A stretch of DNA of 64,000 nt from Terrimonas rubra (GCF_042686025.1 NZ_JBHUOZ010000001.1:558001-622000), one strand, 5' to 3'. Counted from the stretch's first letter, positions 1 through 8,768 are shown. Translations and numbers: made by a program. The notes: a model not told the origin generated them from the sequence alone.

Positions 1-1137
1 GAAAGACTGGGCCGTCCCAAAGCAAAAGAATACAGCGGCGAAGACGGATGGAAAGCATTATGCGAAAGCAACGATATTGACCTGGTATATAATGTAACAC
101 CATGGGAGTTACACACTCCTATTTGTTTAGCGGCCATGCGTAACGATAAACATGCTGCCGTAGAAGTGAATGCCGGCCTTACTATCGATCAGTGCTGGGA
201 ACTGGTAGAAACTTCAGAGAAAACCAGGAAACATTGTATGATGCTGGAGAACTGCTGTTACGATTTCTTTGAATTATTAACCCTTAACATGGCCCGCCAG
301 GGAATGTTTGGCGAACTGGTACATGCCGAAGGCGCTTATATCCACGATCTGAGCAAGGACTGGTTATTTAATAAAAACGCCTATGCTGATATGTGGCGTT
401 TAAAAGAAAACTTTAAACGTAACGGTAACCTTTACCCTACGCACGGCCTGGGACCCATTGCCCAGTGTTTAAATATTAACCGTGGCGATAAAATGGACCA
501 CCTGGTTAGTATGAGCTCCAACGATTTTGTACTGAACAATATGGCCAGAGAAAGAGCCGCCAGTGATAGTTTCTTTGCCGAGTATACCGACAAGCCATAC
601 CGCGGTAATATGAATACTACCATCATCCGTACCGACCTGGGTAAAACCATGATGATACAACATGATGTGTCTACCATACGTCCTTACTCCCGTTTACACC
701 TGTTAAGCGGCACCAAAGGCGTGGCACAAAAATACCCCGGCCCGGCACGTATAGCATTTGGTCACAGCTGGCTGAAAAAAGAGGAATTTGATGAGCTGGA
801 GAAAAAGTATACACCACCTATTGTTAAACATATCGGTGAAATAGCCAAGGAAGTAGGCGGCCATGGCGGTATGGACTTTATCATGGACTGGCGCCTGATC
901 GACTGTTTACGCAATGGCTTACCACTTGACCAGGATGTATATGACGCGGCCAGCTGGAGCTCTATCTTTGCGTTAAGCGTTACCTCTGTAAAGAAAAGAT
1001 CCAAAACAGTGGATATTCCCGACTTTACCCGTGGTGCCTGGAAAACCAATAAGCCGGTGAACCTGACCCTGGACGGCGGTGGTACTACACAGGTACGTAA
1101 AATTCAAAAAGGTAAAAGCAACCAGTTAGGACAATAA
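1..1137 (+). CDS. Gfo/Idh/MocA family oxidoreductase, GH109-like (5' end missing)
   Basis: The frame is open from base 1, so the N-terminus (the NAD-binding Rossmann start) lies outside the window; 378 codons remain. The visible part starts within the Rossmann half (VYNVTPWELHTP, then EVNAGLTIDQCWELVE) and continues into the C-terminal alpha/beta domain. The stretch GGHGGMDFIMDWRLIDCL followed by NGLPLDQDVYDAASWSS is typical of the GH109 group, NAD-dependent glycosidases first described as alpha-N-acetylgalactosaminidases. That family often carries a Tat or lipoprotein signal, which cannot be judged here. A strong terminator follows, so it is the last gene of its transcript. The fold assignment is firm; the GalNAc specificity is inferred. 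Confidence 0.8.
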   Translation, partial: ERLGRPKAKEYSGEDGWKALCESNDIDLVYNVTPWELHTPICLAAMRNDKHAAVEVNAGLTIDQCWELVETSEKTRKHCMMLENCCYDFFELLTLNMARQGMFGELVHAEGAYIHDLSKDWLFNKNAYADMWRLKENFKRNGNLYPTHGLGPIAQCLNINRGDKMDHLVSMSSNDFVLNNMARERAASDSFFAEYTDKPYRGNMNTTIIRTDLGKTMMIQHDVSTIRPYSRLHLLSGTKGVAQKYPGPARIAFGHSWLKKEEFDELEKKYTPPIVKHIGEIAKEVGGHGGMDFIMDWRLIDCLRNGLPLDQDVYDAASWSSIFALSVTSVKKRSKTVDIPDFTRGAWKTNKPVNLTLDGGGTTQVRKIQKGKSNQLGQ

Positions 1138-1160
1138 TATTAACAGGATGAATTATTCTT

Positions 1161-1192
1161 AACGCCATAACATCAGTTATGGCGTTTTTTTT
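1161..1192 (+). terminator. Rho-independent terminator after GH109-like gene
   Basis: Ten-base arms AACGCCATAA and TTATGGCGTT close a 6-nt loop and run into a stretch of eight T. It lies 24 bases after the stop codon. Confidence 0.85.
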
Positions 1193-1230
1193 ATGACCAA
1201 CATCATGTCTGTATTTCGTACAGCATATTT

Positions 1231-1238
1231 TACCTTTG
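1231..1238 (+). promoter_or_regulatory. -7 promoter element of pdxH (TACCTTTG)
   Basis: Exact match to the Bacteroidota -7 consensus TAnnTTTG. It ends 15 bases before the ATG at 1254. Because the element overlaps the only upstream in-frame alternative start (TTG at 1236), it supports 1254 as the real start. Confidence 0.65.
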
Positions 1239-1253
1239 TACAAATCATCTGTT

Positions 1254-1904
1254 ATGAACGAGTCCATTGCCAATATCCGCCTTAACTACAGCAAAAAAAC
1301 CTTACTGGAAACTGATGTAAAAAGCAATCCTATTGAACAGTTTGGTATATGGTGGAACGAAGCCATCAAGGCAGAGTTAAGTGAAGTAAATGCCATGACC
1401 CTGGCCACTGCTTCGGCCGATGGTGTACCGGCCGCCAGGATAGTGTTGCTAAAAAATGTAACCCCGGATGGATTTACCTTTTATACCAACTACAATAGTT
1501 TTAAAGGACAGCAATTAGCAGAAAACCCCAAAGCCTGCCTGGTTTTCTTCTGGAAGGAGCTGGAGCGCCAGGTGCGTATTACCGGCCTGGTAAGTAAAAC
1601 CAGCGAGGCAGACAGTAATGAATATTTCTATTCACGGCCTGTTGGCAGCCAGATCGGCGCCAATATCTCGGCCCAGAGCACCGTTATTCCCAACCGCAGG
1701 GTTTTAGAAACGGCCTACCAACAGATGGAAGAGGGTGCGAAAAACAACCCCACTATGGTAACCCGCCCGGAGCATTGGGGTGGTTATATTGTAAAGCCGG
1801 TTACCGTGGAGTTCTGGCAGGGCCGCCCTTCGCGCCTGCACGACCGCCTGCAATACAGCCTGCAAACTGATGGCAGCTGGTTGATTGAACGCCTGGCCCC
1901 TTAA
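1254..1904 (+). CDS. pdxH: Pyridoxamine/pyridoxine 5'-phosphate oxidase
   Basis: 216 aa, the usual PdxH length. The enzyme is an FMN-dependent homodimer that oxidises PNP and PMP to pyridoxal 5'-phosphate, the last step of vitamin B6 synthesis and salvage. Visible family signatures are the FMN/substrate region AARIVLLKNV, FYTNYNSFKGQQLAENP, then FWKELERQVRITG, SRPVGSQIGA, the substrate motif EFWQGRPSRLHDR and the conserved end WLIERLAP. The ATG at 1254 is chosen because a TAnnTTTG box lies just upstream. The final ~36 bases recur in diverged form at 2561-2596, beyond the next gene, hinting that DNA was inserted at this gene's end. Confidence 0.95.
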   Translation: MNESIANIRLNYSKKTLLETDVKSNPIEQFGIWWNEAIKAELSEVNAMTLATASADGVPAARIVLLKNVTPDGFTFYTNYNSFKGQQLAENPKACLVFFWKELERQVRITGLVSKTSEADSNEYFYSRPVGSQIGANISAQSTVIPNRRVLETAYQQMEEGAKNNPTMVTRPEHWGGYIVKPVTVEFWQGRPSRLHDRLQYSLQTDGSWLIERLAP

Positions 1905-1999
1905 TTATTTAAGCTTTAACTTATTTTGTGAGCAACGTTGAAAATGAGGAGTTCAGTTCGGTAGCACCAATTCCTTTACACTCATAATTAACCATCTTA

Positions 2000-2515
2000 A
2001 TGCGAAAACTTCTCATTTCCCTATACATAGGACTATTTCTTTTATTGTGTTTTGTTGGCACAACCGATAAAATTGTTTATTCCCGGGGTAGCTTAGCCTA
2101 TATCCCATTGGTTATCATAGTTTTTGCTCAACCTGTTGTTTTATACTTGCTATTATTACAATTTTCATTTAATGTTCGTGATGTTCATCCAAAACTTGTT
2201 AGGCGTGGAATCACTGCTGCTTCTATTGCAATTTTTCTTCTATCTTATGTTTTCTTCCAGCAATTTAAAAAGGAAAATGACCTCGCATTGCATGGACAAA
2301 TGACAAAAGGTATCGTTTATAAAAAATGGTATGATGACGATAAAAAAAATCCAAAATGGTTATTGAGGTGCAACTATATTGTTGATGGAACCAGTTTTTC
2401 AACATTCAGTGAAACAGACAAAGAAAATAAATACCGAATTGGAGATACATTAACTGTCATTTACTCTACCCGTTATCCTCAAAACAGCATAATCTACGAA
2501 CTGAAGGAAAATTGA
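2000..2515 (+). CDS. Small membrane protein with C-terminal beta domain, unknown function
   Basis: 171 aa. Three hydrophobic segments (about residues 5-22, 33-56 and 73-90) are followed by a soluble ~75-residue domain that looks all-beta: GIVYKKWYDDD, RCNYIVDGTSFSTFS, YRIGDTLTVIYSTRYPQNS. This pattern (membrane helices, then a GxV...VDG...GDxLxVxYxxxxP domain) recalls DUF3592-type proteins, but I do not claim membership. The gene is visibly more AT-rich than pdxH, has no clear promoter box, and is followed by a broken second copy of the pdxH end, so it looks recently acquired. Function unknown. Confidence 0.65.
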   Translation: MRKLLISLYIGLFLLLCFVGTTDKIVYSRGSLAYIPLVIIVFAQPVVLYLLLLQFSFNVRDVHPKLVRRGITAASIAIFLLSYVFFQQFKKENDLALHGQMTKGIVYKKWYDDDKKNPKWLLRCNYIVDGTSFSTFSETDKENKYRIGDTLTVIYSTRYPQNSIIYELKEN

Positions 2516-2547
2516 TAAAAGCAGAGAAACAGGAGAGCTCAGTTGGT

Positions 2548-2596
2548 ACAGTCAAAAATCGATGGTAGCTGGTTGATTGAGCGCCTGGCAACTTAA
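2548..2596 (+). pseudogene. Diverged duplicate of the pdxH 3' end
   Basis: The last 36 bases (2561-2596) match the pdxH end (1869-1904) at 32 of 36 positions and would encode DGSWLIERLAT and a stop, against DGSWLIERLAP in pdxH. Similarity fades upstream and needs a 1-nt gap near 2553. There is no start codon or complete domain. It reads as a footprint of insertion or recombination at pdxH. Confidence 0.75.
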
Positions 2597-2660
2597 AAGC
2601 TTAAAGCATTAGGCTTTAGGCCTTCAGCTTTAAGCTTTCCGCTTTAATAAAACCAAAAAC
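2597..2660. repeat. AAGCTTAAAGC-type simple intergenic repeat
   Basis: Short degenerate units of AAGCTTAAAGC and AGCTTTAAGC follow each other. A similar run sits at 11021-11056 after gpsA. No gene or clear terminator is visible in it. Confidence 0.5.
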
Positions 2661-2711
2661 CTGCGCAGCACCATGGTGCAGGCAGGTTCACAAAGTTCAG
2701 TTATAAAAAAC

Positions 2712-2828
2712 TTAGGCCTTTTTTTCGGCAGTTGCAGCTTTTGCTTTTACAACTTTAGCAGGGCGTGACTTACCAAATGAGCCCTTAAATCTTTTACCTT
2801 TTGCAGTTTTTTTATCTCCGCGTCCCAT
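2712..2828 (-). CDS. Small ribosomal subunit protein bTHX
   Basis: 38 aa: starts MGRGDKKTAKGKRFKGSFG and ends in a Lys/Ala tail. The MGRGDKKT-KGKR-KGSFG pattern is diagnostic of the THX-type protein of the 30S subunit in Bacteroidota, a tiny basic peptide that sits in the head of the small subunit. It is easily missed because of its size. A TAnnTTTG promoter box lies 31 bases upstream, and the terminator of the HU gene separates it from that gene, so it is transcribed alone. The Lys/Arg-rich composition fits rRNA binding. Confidence 0.9.
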   Translation of the reverse strand: MGRGDKKTAKGKRFKGSFGKSRPAKVVKAKAATAEKKA

Positions 2829-2859
2829 AAATACTTTTAATTAATGATCAAGAATACCG

Positions 2860-2867
2860 CAAAGGTA
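2860..2867 (-). promoter_or_regulatory. -7 promoter element of bTHX (TACCTTTG on minus strand)
   Basis: Exact TAnnTTTG on the minus strand, 31 bases ahead of the bTHX ATG. No good -33 TTTG is visible. Confidence 0.6.
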
Positions 2868-2883
2868 CATTTTTTACCGTAAA

Positions 2884-2916
2884 AAAAGCCCCGATACCAA
2901 GAGTATTGGGGCTTTT
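2884..2916 (-). terminator. Terminator between HU and bTHX genes
   Basis: A hairpin AAAAGCCCC..ATAC / GTAT..GGGGCTTTT with a 5-nt loop and one mismatch. On the minus strand it lies 20 bases after the HU stop and is followed by T residues. The flanking A and T runs could let it work in both directions. Confidence 0.85.
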
Positions 2917-2935
2917 ATGAAAAAACTGACAAAAG

Positions 2936-3205
2936 TTAGATTTTTGCAGACAATTCTTTACCTGCTTTAAATTTAGCCACTTTACGTGCTTTGATTTTGA
3001 TAACTGCGCCAGTTTGAGGATTACGACCGTTACGGGCAGCTCTTTTTGATACAGAGAAAGTACCGAAACCAACTAAAGTAACTTTACCACCACCTTTCAA
3101 AGTTTTTGTAACTGCTTCCACAAAAGAATCTAATGCTGCGTTAGCCTGCGTTTTTGTAATTCCTGCATCATCAGCAAGTTTAGCGATCAAATCAGCTTTG
3201 TTCAT
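2936..3205 (-). CDS. hup: HU-family DNA-binding protein
   Basis: 89 aa, the standard HU length. HU is a dimeric nucleoid protein that bends DNA without sequence specificity. The N-terminal helical half (MNKADLIAKLADDAGITKTQA) leads to the family signature GFGTFSVSKRAARNGRNPQTG, whose RNPQTG is the tip of the DNA-embracing beta arm, then IKARKVAKFKAGKELS. The conserved proline that intercalates in the minor groove is present in the NPQTG loop. It has its own consensus promoter (3238-3267) and terminator, so it is monocistronic and probably highly expressed. Confidence 0.95.
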   Translation of the reverse strand: MNKADLIAKLADDAGITKTQANAALDSFVEAVTKTLKGGGKVTLVGFGTFSVSKRAARNGRNPQTGAVIKIKARKVAKFKAGKELSAKI

Positions 3206-3237
3206 GATATTATTGTTTTATGTTTTAGTAACAAAAA

Positions 3238-3267
3238 CAAATTTAGAAGGTTTTTAATAGCAACAAA
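3238..3267 (-). promoter_or_regulatory. Promoter of HU gene (-33 TTTG, -7 TAAATTTG)
   Basis: On the minus strand TTTG (3267-3264), an 18-nt spacer and TAAATTTG (3245-3238) match both boxes of the Bacteroidota promoter. Between 3268 and 3500 I see no gene: only AT-rich sequence with the word GGCAAGCATT twice (near 3317 and 3432). Confidence 0.7.
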
Positions 3268-3500
3268 AAAATATTTCATTTTTATTTTATGCACTTATAC
3301 CGCTCAAAACCGCAACAGGCAAGCATTATATAAAAAACCGCTGTTCAAATATTACTTCGTAAAAATCCCCTTGAATATTAAAACCCTTGCCAACACTGCA
3401 TTACAGCCTGTACCTACCTGAAACGTACTGCTGGCAAGCATTCCAGCGAAATATAAGGTTGTATTTGACATAGCAAAATAAAATATATTATTATGCACAA

Positions 3501-3806
3501 TCAATTCACAATCTGTAAAACCGATCTGAAAGCAATGTATTTATTGCCCCATTTGGATGTGGCTTTATTACTCAGCGCCGTAGCAAAATCTTTAATATAC
3601 CGGTTATATAGGGCCTTACTCTCCGCATGATATTGTACAGCATAGGTAAGCCCGTCCGTTTCATCCGTTTCAATCATGTGTAAAATAGTAGCATGGGTAA
3701 AACAACCCGTGGCAATTATCTCGGGTATATGCTCCTGTTTCATCCAGTTAAGCCATAATACCGCTATACTATGATCAACCTTGGTGGTCACATTATATAC
3801 AATCAT
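3501..3806 (-). CDS. DUF4286 family protein
   Basis: 101 aa, full length for the family. The start MIVYNVTTKVDHSIAVLWLNWMKQ followed by EHIPEIIATGCF is the DUF4286 pattern, a small alpha+beta protein common in Bacteroidota with a ferredoxin-like (dimeric barrel) look. No catalytic motif is obvious and the function is not known. It lies 27 bases after the exonuclease III gene on the same strand, so the two are probably co-transcribed. Confidence 0.85.
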   Translation of the reverse strand: MIVYNVTTKVDHSIAVLWLNWMKQEHIPEIIATGCFTHATILHMIETDETDGLTYAVQYHAESKALYNRYIKDFATALSNKATSKWGNKYIAFRSVLQIVN

Positions 3807-3833
3807 ATTCCTTTTTTATCGTCCTGTACTTAA

Positions 3834-4598
3834 TTAACTTAACTCTAAATAAACCGGGCAGTGATCCGAGTGTTTTACATCCGGGTATATCTCCGCATCC
3901 TTTAAGCGGTTACGTAAAGGTTCCGTTGCCGTAATATAATCAATACGCCAGCCTTTATTATTTAAACGTACCGATGGAAAACGCTGGCTCCACCAGCTGT
4001 AACGGTGCGGCTCCTGGTGAAACACCCTGAAAGTATCTATCCATCCTGCGCCCAAAAAATCCGTCATCCAGGCTCTTTCCTCCGGCAGAAACCCCGAAGA
4101 CTTTTTATTTCCCTTGGGGTCGTGAATATCAATTTCGTTATGCGCAATATTATAATCACCGCACAAAATAATTTTAGGATGTTTCTTCTGCAGCTGTTTT
4201 AAATAAGTATGAAACTCTGCCAGCCATTCGTATTTAAAGGTCTGGCGTTCATCGCCCGATGTACCACTGGGGAAATAAGCGTTCACCACCCTTATATCTC
4301 CAAAATCCAGTTGTATCACCCTGCCCTCATCATCACTTACTTTATGGCCGGTACCAAATACTATATTATCGGGTTTTATTTTGGTGAACACGGCCACGCC
4401 GCTATACCCTTTCTTTTGGGCACTATACCAGTAACTATCATAACCTAATTCGGCAATAGCCGTTACATCCACATCCTGCTGGGCCGCCTTGGTTTCCTGT
4501 ATACAAATAATATCGGCCGGGTTGGTTTGCAGCCAGTCAATAAAACCTTTTTTAATGGCAGCACGTATACCGTTCACATTATAACTTATAATACGCAT
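3834..4598 (-). CDS. xth: Exodeoxyribonuclease III (AP endonuclease family)
   Basis: 254 aa. Members remove 3' blocking groups and cut at abasic sites in base-excision repair, using Mg2+. Catalytic motifs appear in order: SYNVNGIRAA (Asn, metal site), CIQETKA (metal-binding Glu), GYSGVAVFT, the catalytic Tyr region around VVNAYFPSG, GDYNIAHNEID (Asp/Asn pair), WRIDYI and the terminal SDHCPVYLEL with the Asp-His pair. All expected residues are present. It is the first gene of a likely two-gene unit with DUF4286. Confidence 0.95.
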   Translation of the reverse strand: MRIISYNVNGIRAAIKKGFIDWLQTNPADIICIQETKAAQQDVDVTAIAELGYDSYWYSAQKKGYSGVAVFTKIKPDNIVFGTGHKVSDDEGRVIQLDFGDIRVVNAYFPSGTSGDERQTFKYEWLAEFHTYLKQLQKKHPKIILCGDYNIAHNEIDIHDPKGNKKSSGFLPEERAWMTDFLGAGWIDTFRVFHQEPHRYSWWSQRFPSVRLNNKGWRIDYITATEPLRNRLKDAEIYPDVKHSDHCPVYLELS

Positions 4599-4799
4599 AA
4601 TAAAAGTTTGGCCTTAAAAGTACAGGATAATTTCATGGCTTTCAAACCAAATTTCATTAAAATATGTTGTGCTGTTATGTTATCGTTCAGCCCGGGTCAC
4701 AGCCCGGTAAATCATGCCTGTTTATCACGGAAAATATTGGGTATAACCCTCTATTTTCTTTTGAAATGTTATATTTTTATCGTTTACTAAAATAGTACT

Positions 4800-5531
4800 A
4801 TGCAAGAGAACGAAAGGATCATTCCGGCGAAAGAACATGTGTATTTAGATGGGCCCAAAAGCAGAGGTTACGAGTTAAGTTTTGCATTCCGTGTGTTTAA
4901 ACAATTTATAAAAGGGTTCCGTACCTTACACTTTGTCGGCCCCTGTATTACGGTATTCGGCTCGGCCAGGTTTAAAGAAGATCACCCTTATTACAAACAG
5001 GCAGTTGAATTTGGCAAACGCATTGCCGGCATGGGTTTTACTACCCTAACCGGCGGTGGTCCCGGCATTATGGAAGCGGCCAACCGTGGTGCTTTTGAAA
5101 ACGGCGGCCAGTCTGTAGGCTGCAATATATTACTGCCTTTTGAGCAACACGTCAATCCTTATATTCATAAGTCTATCACCTTCGAACATTTTTTTGTCCG
5201 TAAGGTATTGCTGGTTAAATACTCCTATGCCTTCATTATCATGCCCGGCGGCTTTGGCACTATGGATGAGTTTTTTGAAACCCTTACCCTGGTGCAAACA
5301 AAAACCATCACACAGTTCCCCATTGTTTTATTTGGCAAAGAGTTTTATAAACAACTATGGGATACCATGGAAGATATGGCTAAACGTGGCACCATCTCAC
5401 CCGAGGATATGAATTTGGTATTGCTGACCGACGACTTTGATGAAGCGATGGACCATATACGGCACTATGTAAAAACAAATTACCAGGTTAAACCGCGTAA
5501 AAGAAGATTGTTGTTTTTTGAAAAAAGATAA
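4800..5531 (+). CDS. LOG family (TIGR00730-type) protein
   Basis: 243 aa, Rossmann-like. The family is named after the plant LOG enzyme, which releases active cytokinin from its riboside monophosphate by hydrolysing the ribosyl bond; bacterial members are thought to be nucleoside-5'-monophosphate phosphoribohydrolases. Signatures: ITVFGSARFKEDHPYY, GGGPGIMEAANRGA (phosphate loop) and the defining PGGFGTMDEFFE (PGGxGTxxE). A basic tail (KPRKRRLLFFEKR) ends the protein. It is followed by a strong terminator and is probably monocistronic. True substrate unknown. Confidence 0.9.
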   Translation: MQENERIIPAKEHVYLDGPKSRGYELSFAFRVFKQFIKGFRTLHFVGPCITVFGSARFKEDHPYYKQAVEFGKRIAGMGFTTLTGGGPGIMEAANRGAFENGGQSVGCNILLPFEQHVNPYIHKSITFEHFFVRKVLLVKYSYAFIIMPGGFGTMDEFFETLTLVQTKTITQFPIVLFGKEFYKQLWDTMEDMAKRGTISPEDMNLVLLTDDFDEAMDHIRHYVKTNYQVKPRKRRLLFFEKR

Positions 5532-5544
5532 ACTTATACACCAG

Positions 5545-5575
5545 CGTCATCTTTTGAAAAGATGACGTTTTTTTT
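5545..5575 (+). terminator. Rho-independent terminator of LOG gene
   Basis: Eleven-base complementary arms CGTCATCTTTT / AAAAGATGACG meet around one central base, so a realistic loop leaves about 8-9 bp of stem. A run of eight or more T follows. Confidence 0.85.
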
Positions 5576-5576
5576 G

Positions 5577-5702
5577 GGGCTTTGTACGGCAATACAGCTG
5601 TCAGCTATTGTTCCCGCCTTCTGTAGTAGTGCAATGTCAGCATACCATTCCCTATTCCAACCAGTAACATTGCAGCTACTACTGCCAGTCGGGCAGCCCT
5701 TC
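5577..5702. repeat. Dispersed intergenic repeat, family 2, copy A
   Basis: Shares TC-GCTATTGTTCC-GC-TTC and a closing GGCAGCC block with 24867-24964, with the same order and spacing of several shorter words. It lies between convergent genes and encodes nothing recognisable. The copies are strongly diverged. Confidence 0.5.
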
Positions 5703-5750
5703 AGCAGCAGTACATAATTCATCTGTTCTCCTTCCCCGGTTGTTACAAAT

Positions 5751-5777
5751 AAAAAACGGGAGCCCCTTTGCCCCCGT
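5751..5777 (-). terminator. Terminator of amylase gene
   Basis: On the minus strand ACGGG-GC / GC-CCCGT pairs with one mismatch around a short loop and runs into TTTTTT. It lies about 20 bases after the amylase stop. Confidence 0.7.
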
Positions 5778-5798
5778 ATTATTATTATGGATTGGATA

Positions 5799-8633
5799 TT
5801 ATTTCTTCAACAGTTTAATGGTCTCGTTATATGTACCGGTTTTTAACTGTAACAGGTACATGCCAGGCGCCTGCGTTTTAAACCACGATCTCATGCTGTT
5901 ACTCACCTGTGCAAAACTGCCGCGGTAGCTCACCACCGCCCTGCCGCGGGCATCGTATACCTGTGCGATCACCGGTTCCGTAATAGCTATATTACTGCTC
6001 AGCTTAAGGTCATCGGTAAAGGGATTAGGAAAAGCAGTGATCGCTATTTCCTGCCGGTTTAAACCGGCTTCCCTGTTCGTCATAACTATCCCGTTCATCT
6101 CCTCTGTACTGATCACTGTACCACCACCGCTAACACTGCCAACAACAGATAAGAGGCCGTTCCTGGTTAAAGTGGCTCCCGTTTCTACCCAAAGGTCCTT
6201 GCAGGCCATGGCCGCATTGGCCACCGGCATAACACCTGCATTAGCCGGTACCCGCACACTGGTTAAACTGTCCGGCAGTTTACCTTCCTCCCAGTTCCGG
6301 CAATCCGTCATATTACTGTTGCCGCCGTTTCCGGTCCAGATACTTACCCGTAATGCGGGACTACTGGTACTTAACCTTGTGTTCACGACCTGCGGCGCTG
6401 TATAACTTACATTACACCATAATTTTTGCGCCGCCTGTGTGTTATTGGTATGACGCACTTTCACCACTATCCAGGTATCAGCGCCCGGTGTGTACGTAAT
6501 GGTCAATGGCGATGCCGCCGTAGTAGCGCCATTACCGGTGGCTAATGTAATACCATCCAGGTCCGATAATAAACCGGTTACATTCACCCCATCTACTTCC
6601 GGGAATATTTTATAGGTTACCGTTTGACCCGCTGCGGCAAAAATTTTACCGGCCACACGCTGGTTGGTACTGTTGGCTGGTAAAGCGCCGCCATATCCTA
6701 ATGATGAGCAATGGCTATCGCCAAGGTCGTTGGCCATTTCCCACTCCTGCGTGGTTTGCGCACTGCGTGAAGGGGTGTACACCGCATTATCAAAACCCAC
6801 CGGCGCCCATATGCTATAACCATACCAGCCACTGCCCGGCACTACCGGCGGTGTATTTACCAGCACTCTTTTATCAGATGGAACGGTATAGGTACTGGTA
6901 CCGTTGGCGCCGCTGTAATCTTTCAATACCGTACCCACGGGAAAATCACTGTCTACCCAGGCCTGTTGCCAGCCACCGCTATCGCCCCGGTCGTTCATAC
7001 CAATCAACGCCTTACCGCTGCGCTCCACAATCAACAAATCGTTGGCACTGTTACCACTGGGCCAGTAAGCCGATGCATCAGCGGAACGTACTTTAAAATC
7101 ACCCTCTTTAAAACCCAATACCTGGTGTGCCCATATAATTTTATTAATGGCAGCATTCACAGGCAGGTCAGTAGTGCTGGTAGGTAAATGCGAAAACCTT
7201 TTACCCGTGCTGTAAATATTAAACACATCTTCAAAAAACAACTGCGGGTTACCATCCACACTCATAATAACAGCATAAGATAAAGGCAGCCTGCTATTAC
7301 CCGGTTCAATATGCGGCGACAACTCACTGCCGGTATTCCAGCCGGTAATATTACCGCTGCCATCAACCGTAGGGCGGTAAGTATCATGGTTGTTTACAAA
7401 AGGCATGGTACGGTGTATACGTTTACCACCCTGGTCGGTATAACGCCAGCTTTGTTGTGCCCCGGCCAGCTTCCACATATCATAAAAGCCACCGCCATCG
7501 GTCATGGCTTTAATAGCGCCATCGCCATCATAGGCCCTTAATCCAAAATCAAAAGTGCCCATTAAAAAATTATTGCCGCTATTGGCCTGGTACACATGGT
7601 CGGTATAACGGTCCAGCTCTCCTTTACCACCTACAAACTCACCTACATTTATCATTTCATCACCACCTTTGGCAAAAGCCGGTAAATTATACTTCAGGTT
7701 ATAACTCAGGTCCTGCTGGGTATGTATATCAAAATGTTTTACGGCATCCCATCTAAAACCATCCACACCGGTTTGTTTTTTGAACCACATGATCCAGTCA
7801 CGTGATTGATTACGCATATAACCGGAAGCCTGTGTGGGGTTGTAACCGGTTATATTACTGCTTACACCATAACCACCGGTTACGGTACAGGCCCCGTTGA
7901 TCAGGTAAGAGCCGGATGTACCTACCGGGCAATCGCTGCCAAAACAAATATCCGGCCCCCAGTAGGAGGAGGTCATAGCATCTGAAACGGAATTATGGTT
8001 TACATGCGGGTGAAAATTCTGATAGTTCTTTGACCAGCGGCCGGAGCGGCTCCAGTAATCCGTGGTACTTTCATCACCGGCCGGTGTGGCATAACTTACA
8101 TACCTGAAATTTTTATAACCGCTGTTGGTAGCCATGGAGTAAGTGCCTTCAGTATCCTGGCCGCCGTTTCCTGTACCCGAACCGGCATTGTCCACATGGT
8201 TCAATACAATATCCTGTATCACTTCAATACCGTTGGCATGTAGTACGGCTATCATACGTAACAACTCATCTTTTGTACCTACACGGGTGGTAGTGGCCCT
8301 GCCCTGGCCGGTCCAGTAACTATCGGGTTTTTGATATTTATCACCCAGGTCGTAATGATCAAAAGGGGAATAACCCACCGAGTTCACACCACCGTTCTTA
8401 TAACTGGGGGGTATCCATACGGCATCAATGCCCATACTTTTCAAACGGGGCGCCATTTCAGTAAGATAATTGGCCCATGATGCCGGGAAATTACTGTTCC
8501 AGTAATCCCACCAGAAAGCCTGGAGCACTACTTTTTTAACTTTTTGTGCCGATACCGGCGTAATAAATAAGAGGGTGACAATAAACAGGAGGCAAGCCTG
8601 CAACACCCGTAAAGGGGTAAAAAAATTTCTCAT
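5799..8633 (-). CDS. Secreted alpha-amylase (GH13) with type IX secretion sorting domain
   Basis: 944 aa. A signal peptide (hydrophobic core to ITPVSAQ, residues 1-29) precedes a GH13 (beta/alpha)8 barrel. Seen motifs: DIVLNHVDN (region I), GFRWDAVKHFD with the nucleophile Asp at about 296, VGEFVGGKGE with the acid/base Glu at about 332, and FVNNHDTYRP with the transition-state Asp at about 417. A beta-rich segment around residues 620-780 may be a pre-peptidase-like domain. The last ~80 residues (ITAFPNPFTDDL ... GMYLLQLKTGTYNETIKLLKK) form a type A T9SS C-terminal signal, so the enzyme should be exported across the outer membrane and then released or anchored. No SusC/SusD pair adjoins it, so it is a stand-alone starch-type hydrolase. 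Confidence 0.93.
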   Translation of the reverse strand: MRNFFTPLRVLQACLLFIVTLLFITPVSAQKVKKVVLQAFWWDYWNSNFPASWANYLTEMAPRLKSMGIDAVWIPPSYKNGGVNSVGYSPFDHYDLGDKYQKPDSYWTGQGRATTTRVGTKDELLRMIAVLHANGIEVIQDIVLNHVDNAGSGTGNGGQDTEGTYSMATNSGYKNFRYVSYATPAGDESTTDYWSRSGRWSKNYQNFHPHVNHNSVSDAMTSSYWGPDICFGSDCPVGTSGSYLINGACTVTGGYGVSSNITGYNPTQASGYMRNQSRDWIMWFKKQTGVDGFRWDAVKHFDIHTQQDLSYNLKYNLPAFAKGGDEMINVGEFVGGKGELDRYTDHVYQANSGNNFLMGTFDFGLRAYDGDGAIKAMTDGGGFYDMWKLAGAQQSWRYTDQGGKRIHRTMPFVNNHDTYRPTVDGSGNITGWNTGSELSPHIEPGNSRLPLSYAVIMSVDGNPQLFFEDVFNIYSTGKRFSHLPTSTTDLPVNAAINKIIWAHQVLGFKEGDFKVRSADASAYWPSGNSANDLLIVERSGKALIGMNDRGDSGGWQQAWVDSDFPVGTVLKDYSGANGTSTYTVPSDKRVLVNTPPVVPGSGWYGYSIWAPVGFDNAVYTPSRSAQTTQEWEMANDLGDSHCSSLGYGGALPANSTNQRVAGKIFAAAGQTVTYKIFPEVDGVNVTGLLSDLDGITLATGNGATTAASPLTITYTPGADTWIVVKVRHTNNTQAAQKLWCNVSYTAPQVVNTRLSTSSPALRVSIWTGNGGNSNMTDCRNWEEGKLPDSLTSVRVPANAGVMPVANAAMACKDLWVETGATLTRNGLLSVVGSVSGGGTVISTEEMNGIVMTNREAGLNRQEIAITAFPNPFTDDLKLSSNIAITEPVIAQVYDARGRAVVSYRGSFAQVSNSMRSWFKTQAPGMYLLQLKTGTYNETIKLLKK

Positions 8634-8768
8634 AGCAAGGAAATGTTGAAGGTTATTAAATCGTTAGGATAGTAAGATACGTAATTAATATGTATAAAGT
8701 ACACATTTAAGCTAAAAATGTATGCCGGTAAGACCTTACCCTTATCTTTAAGCATCATTATACTTAGT

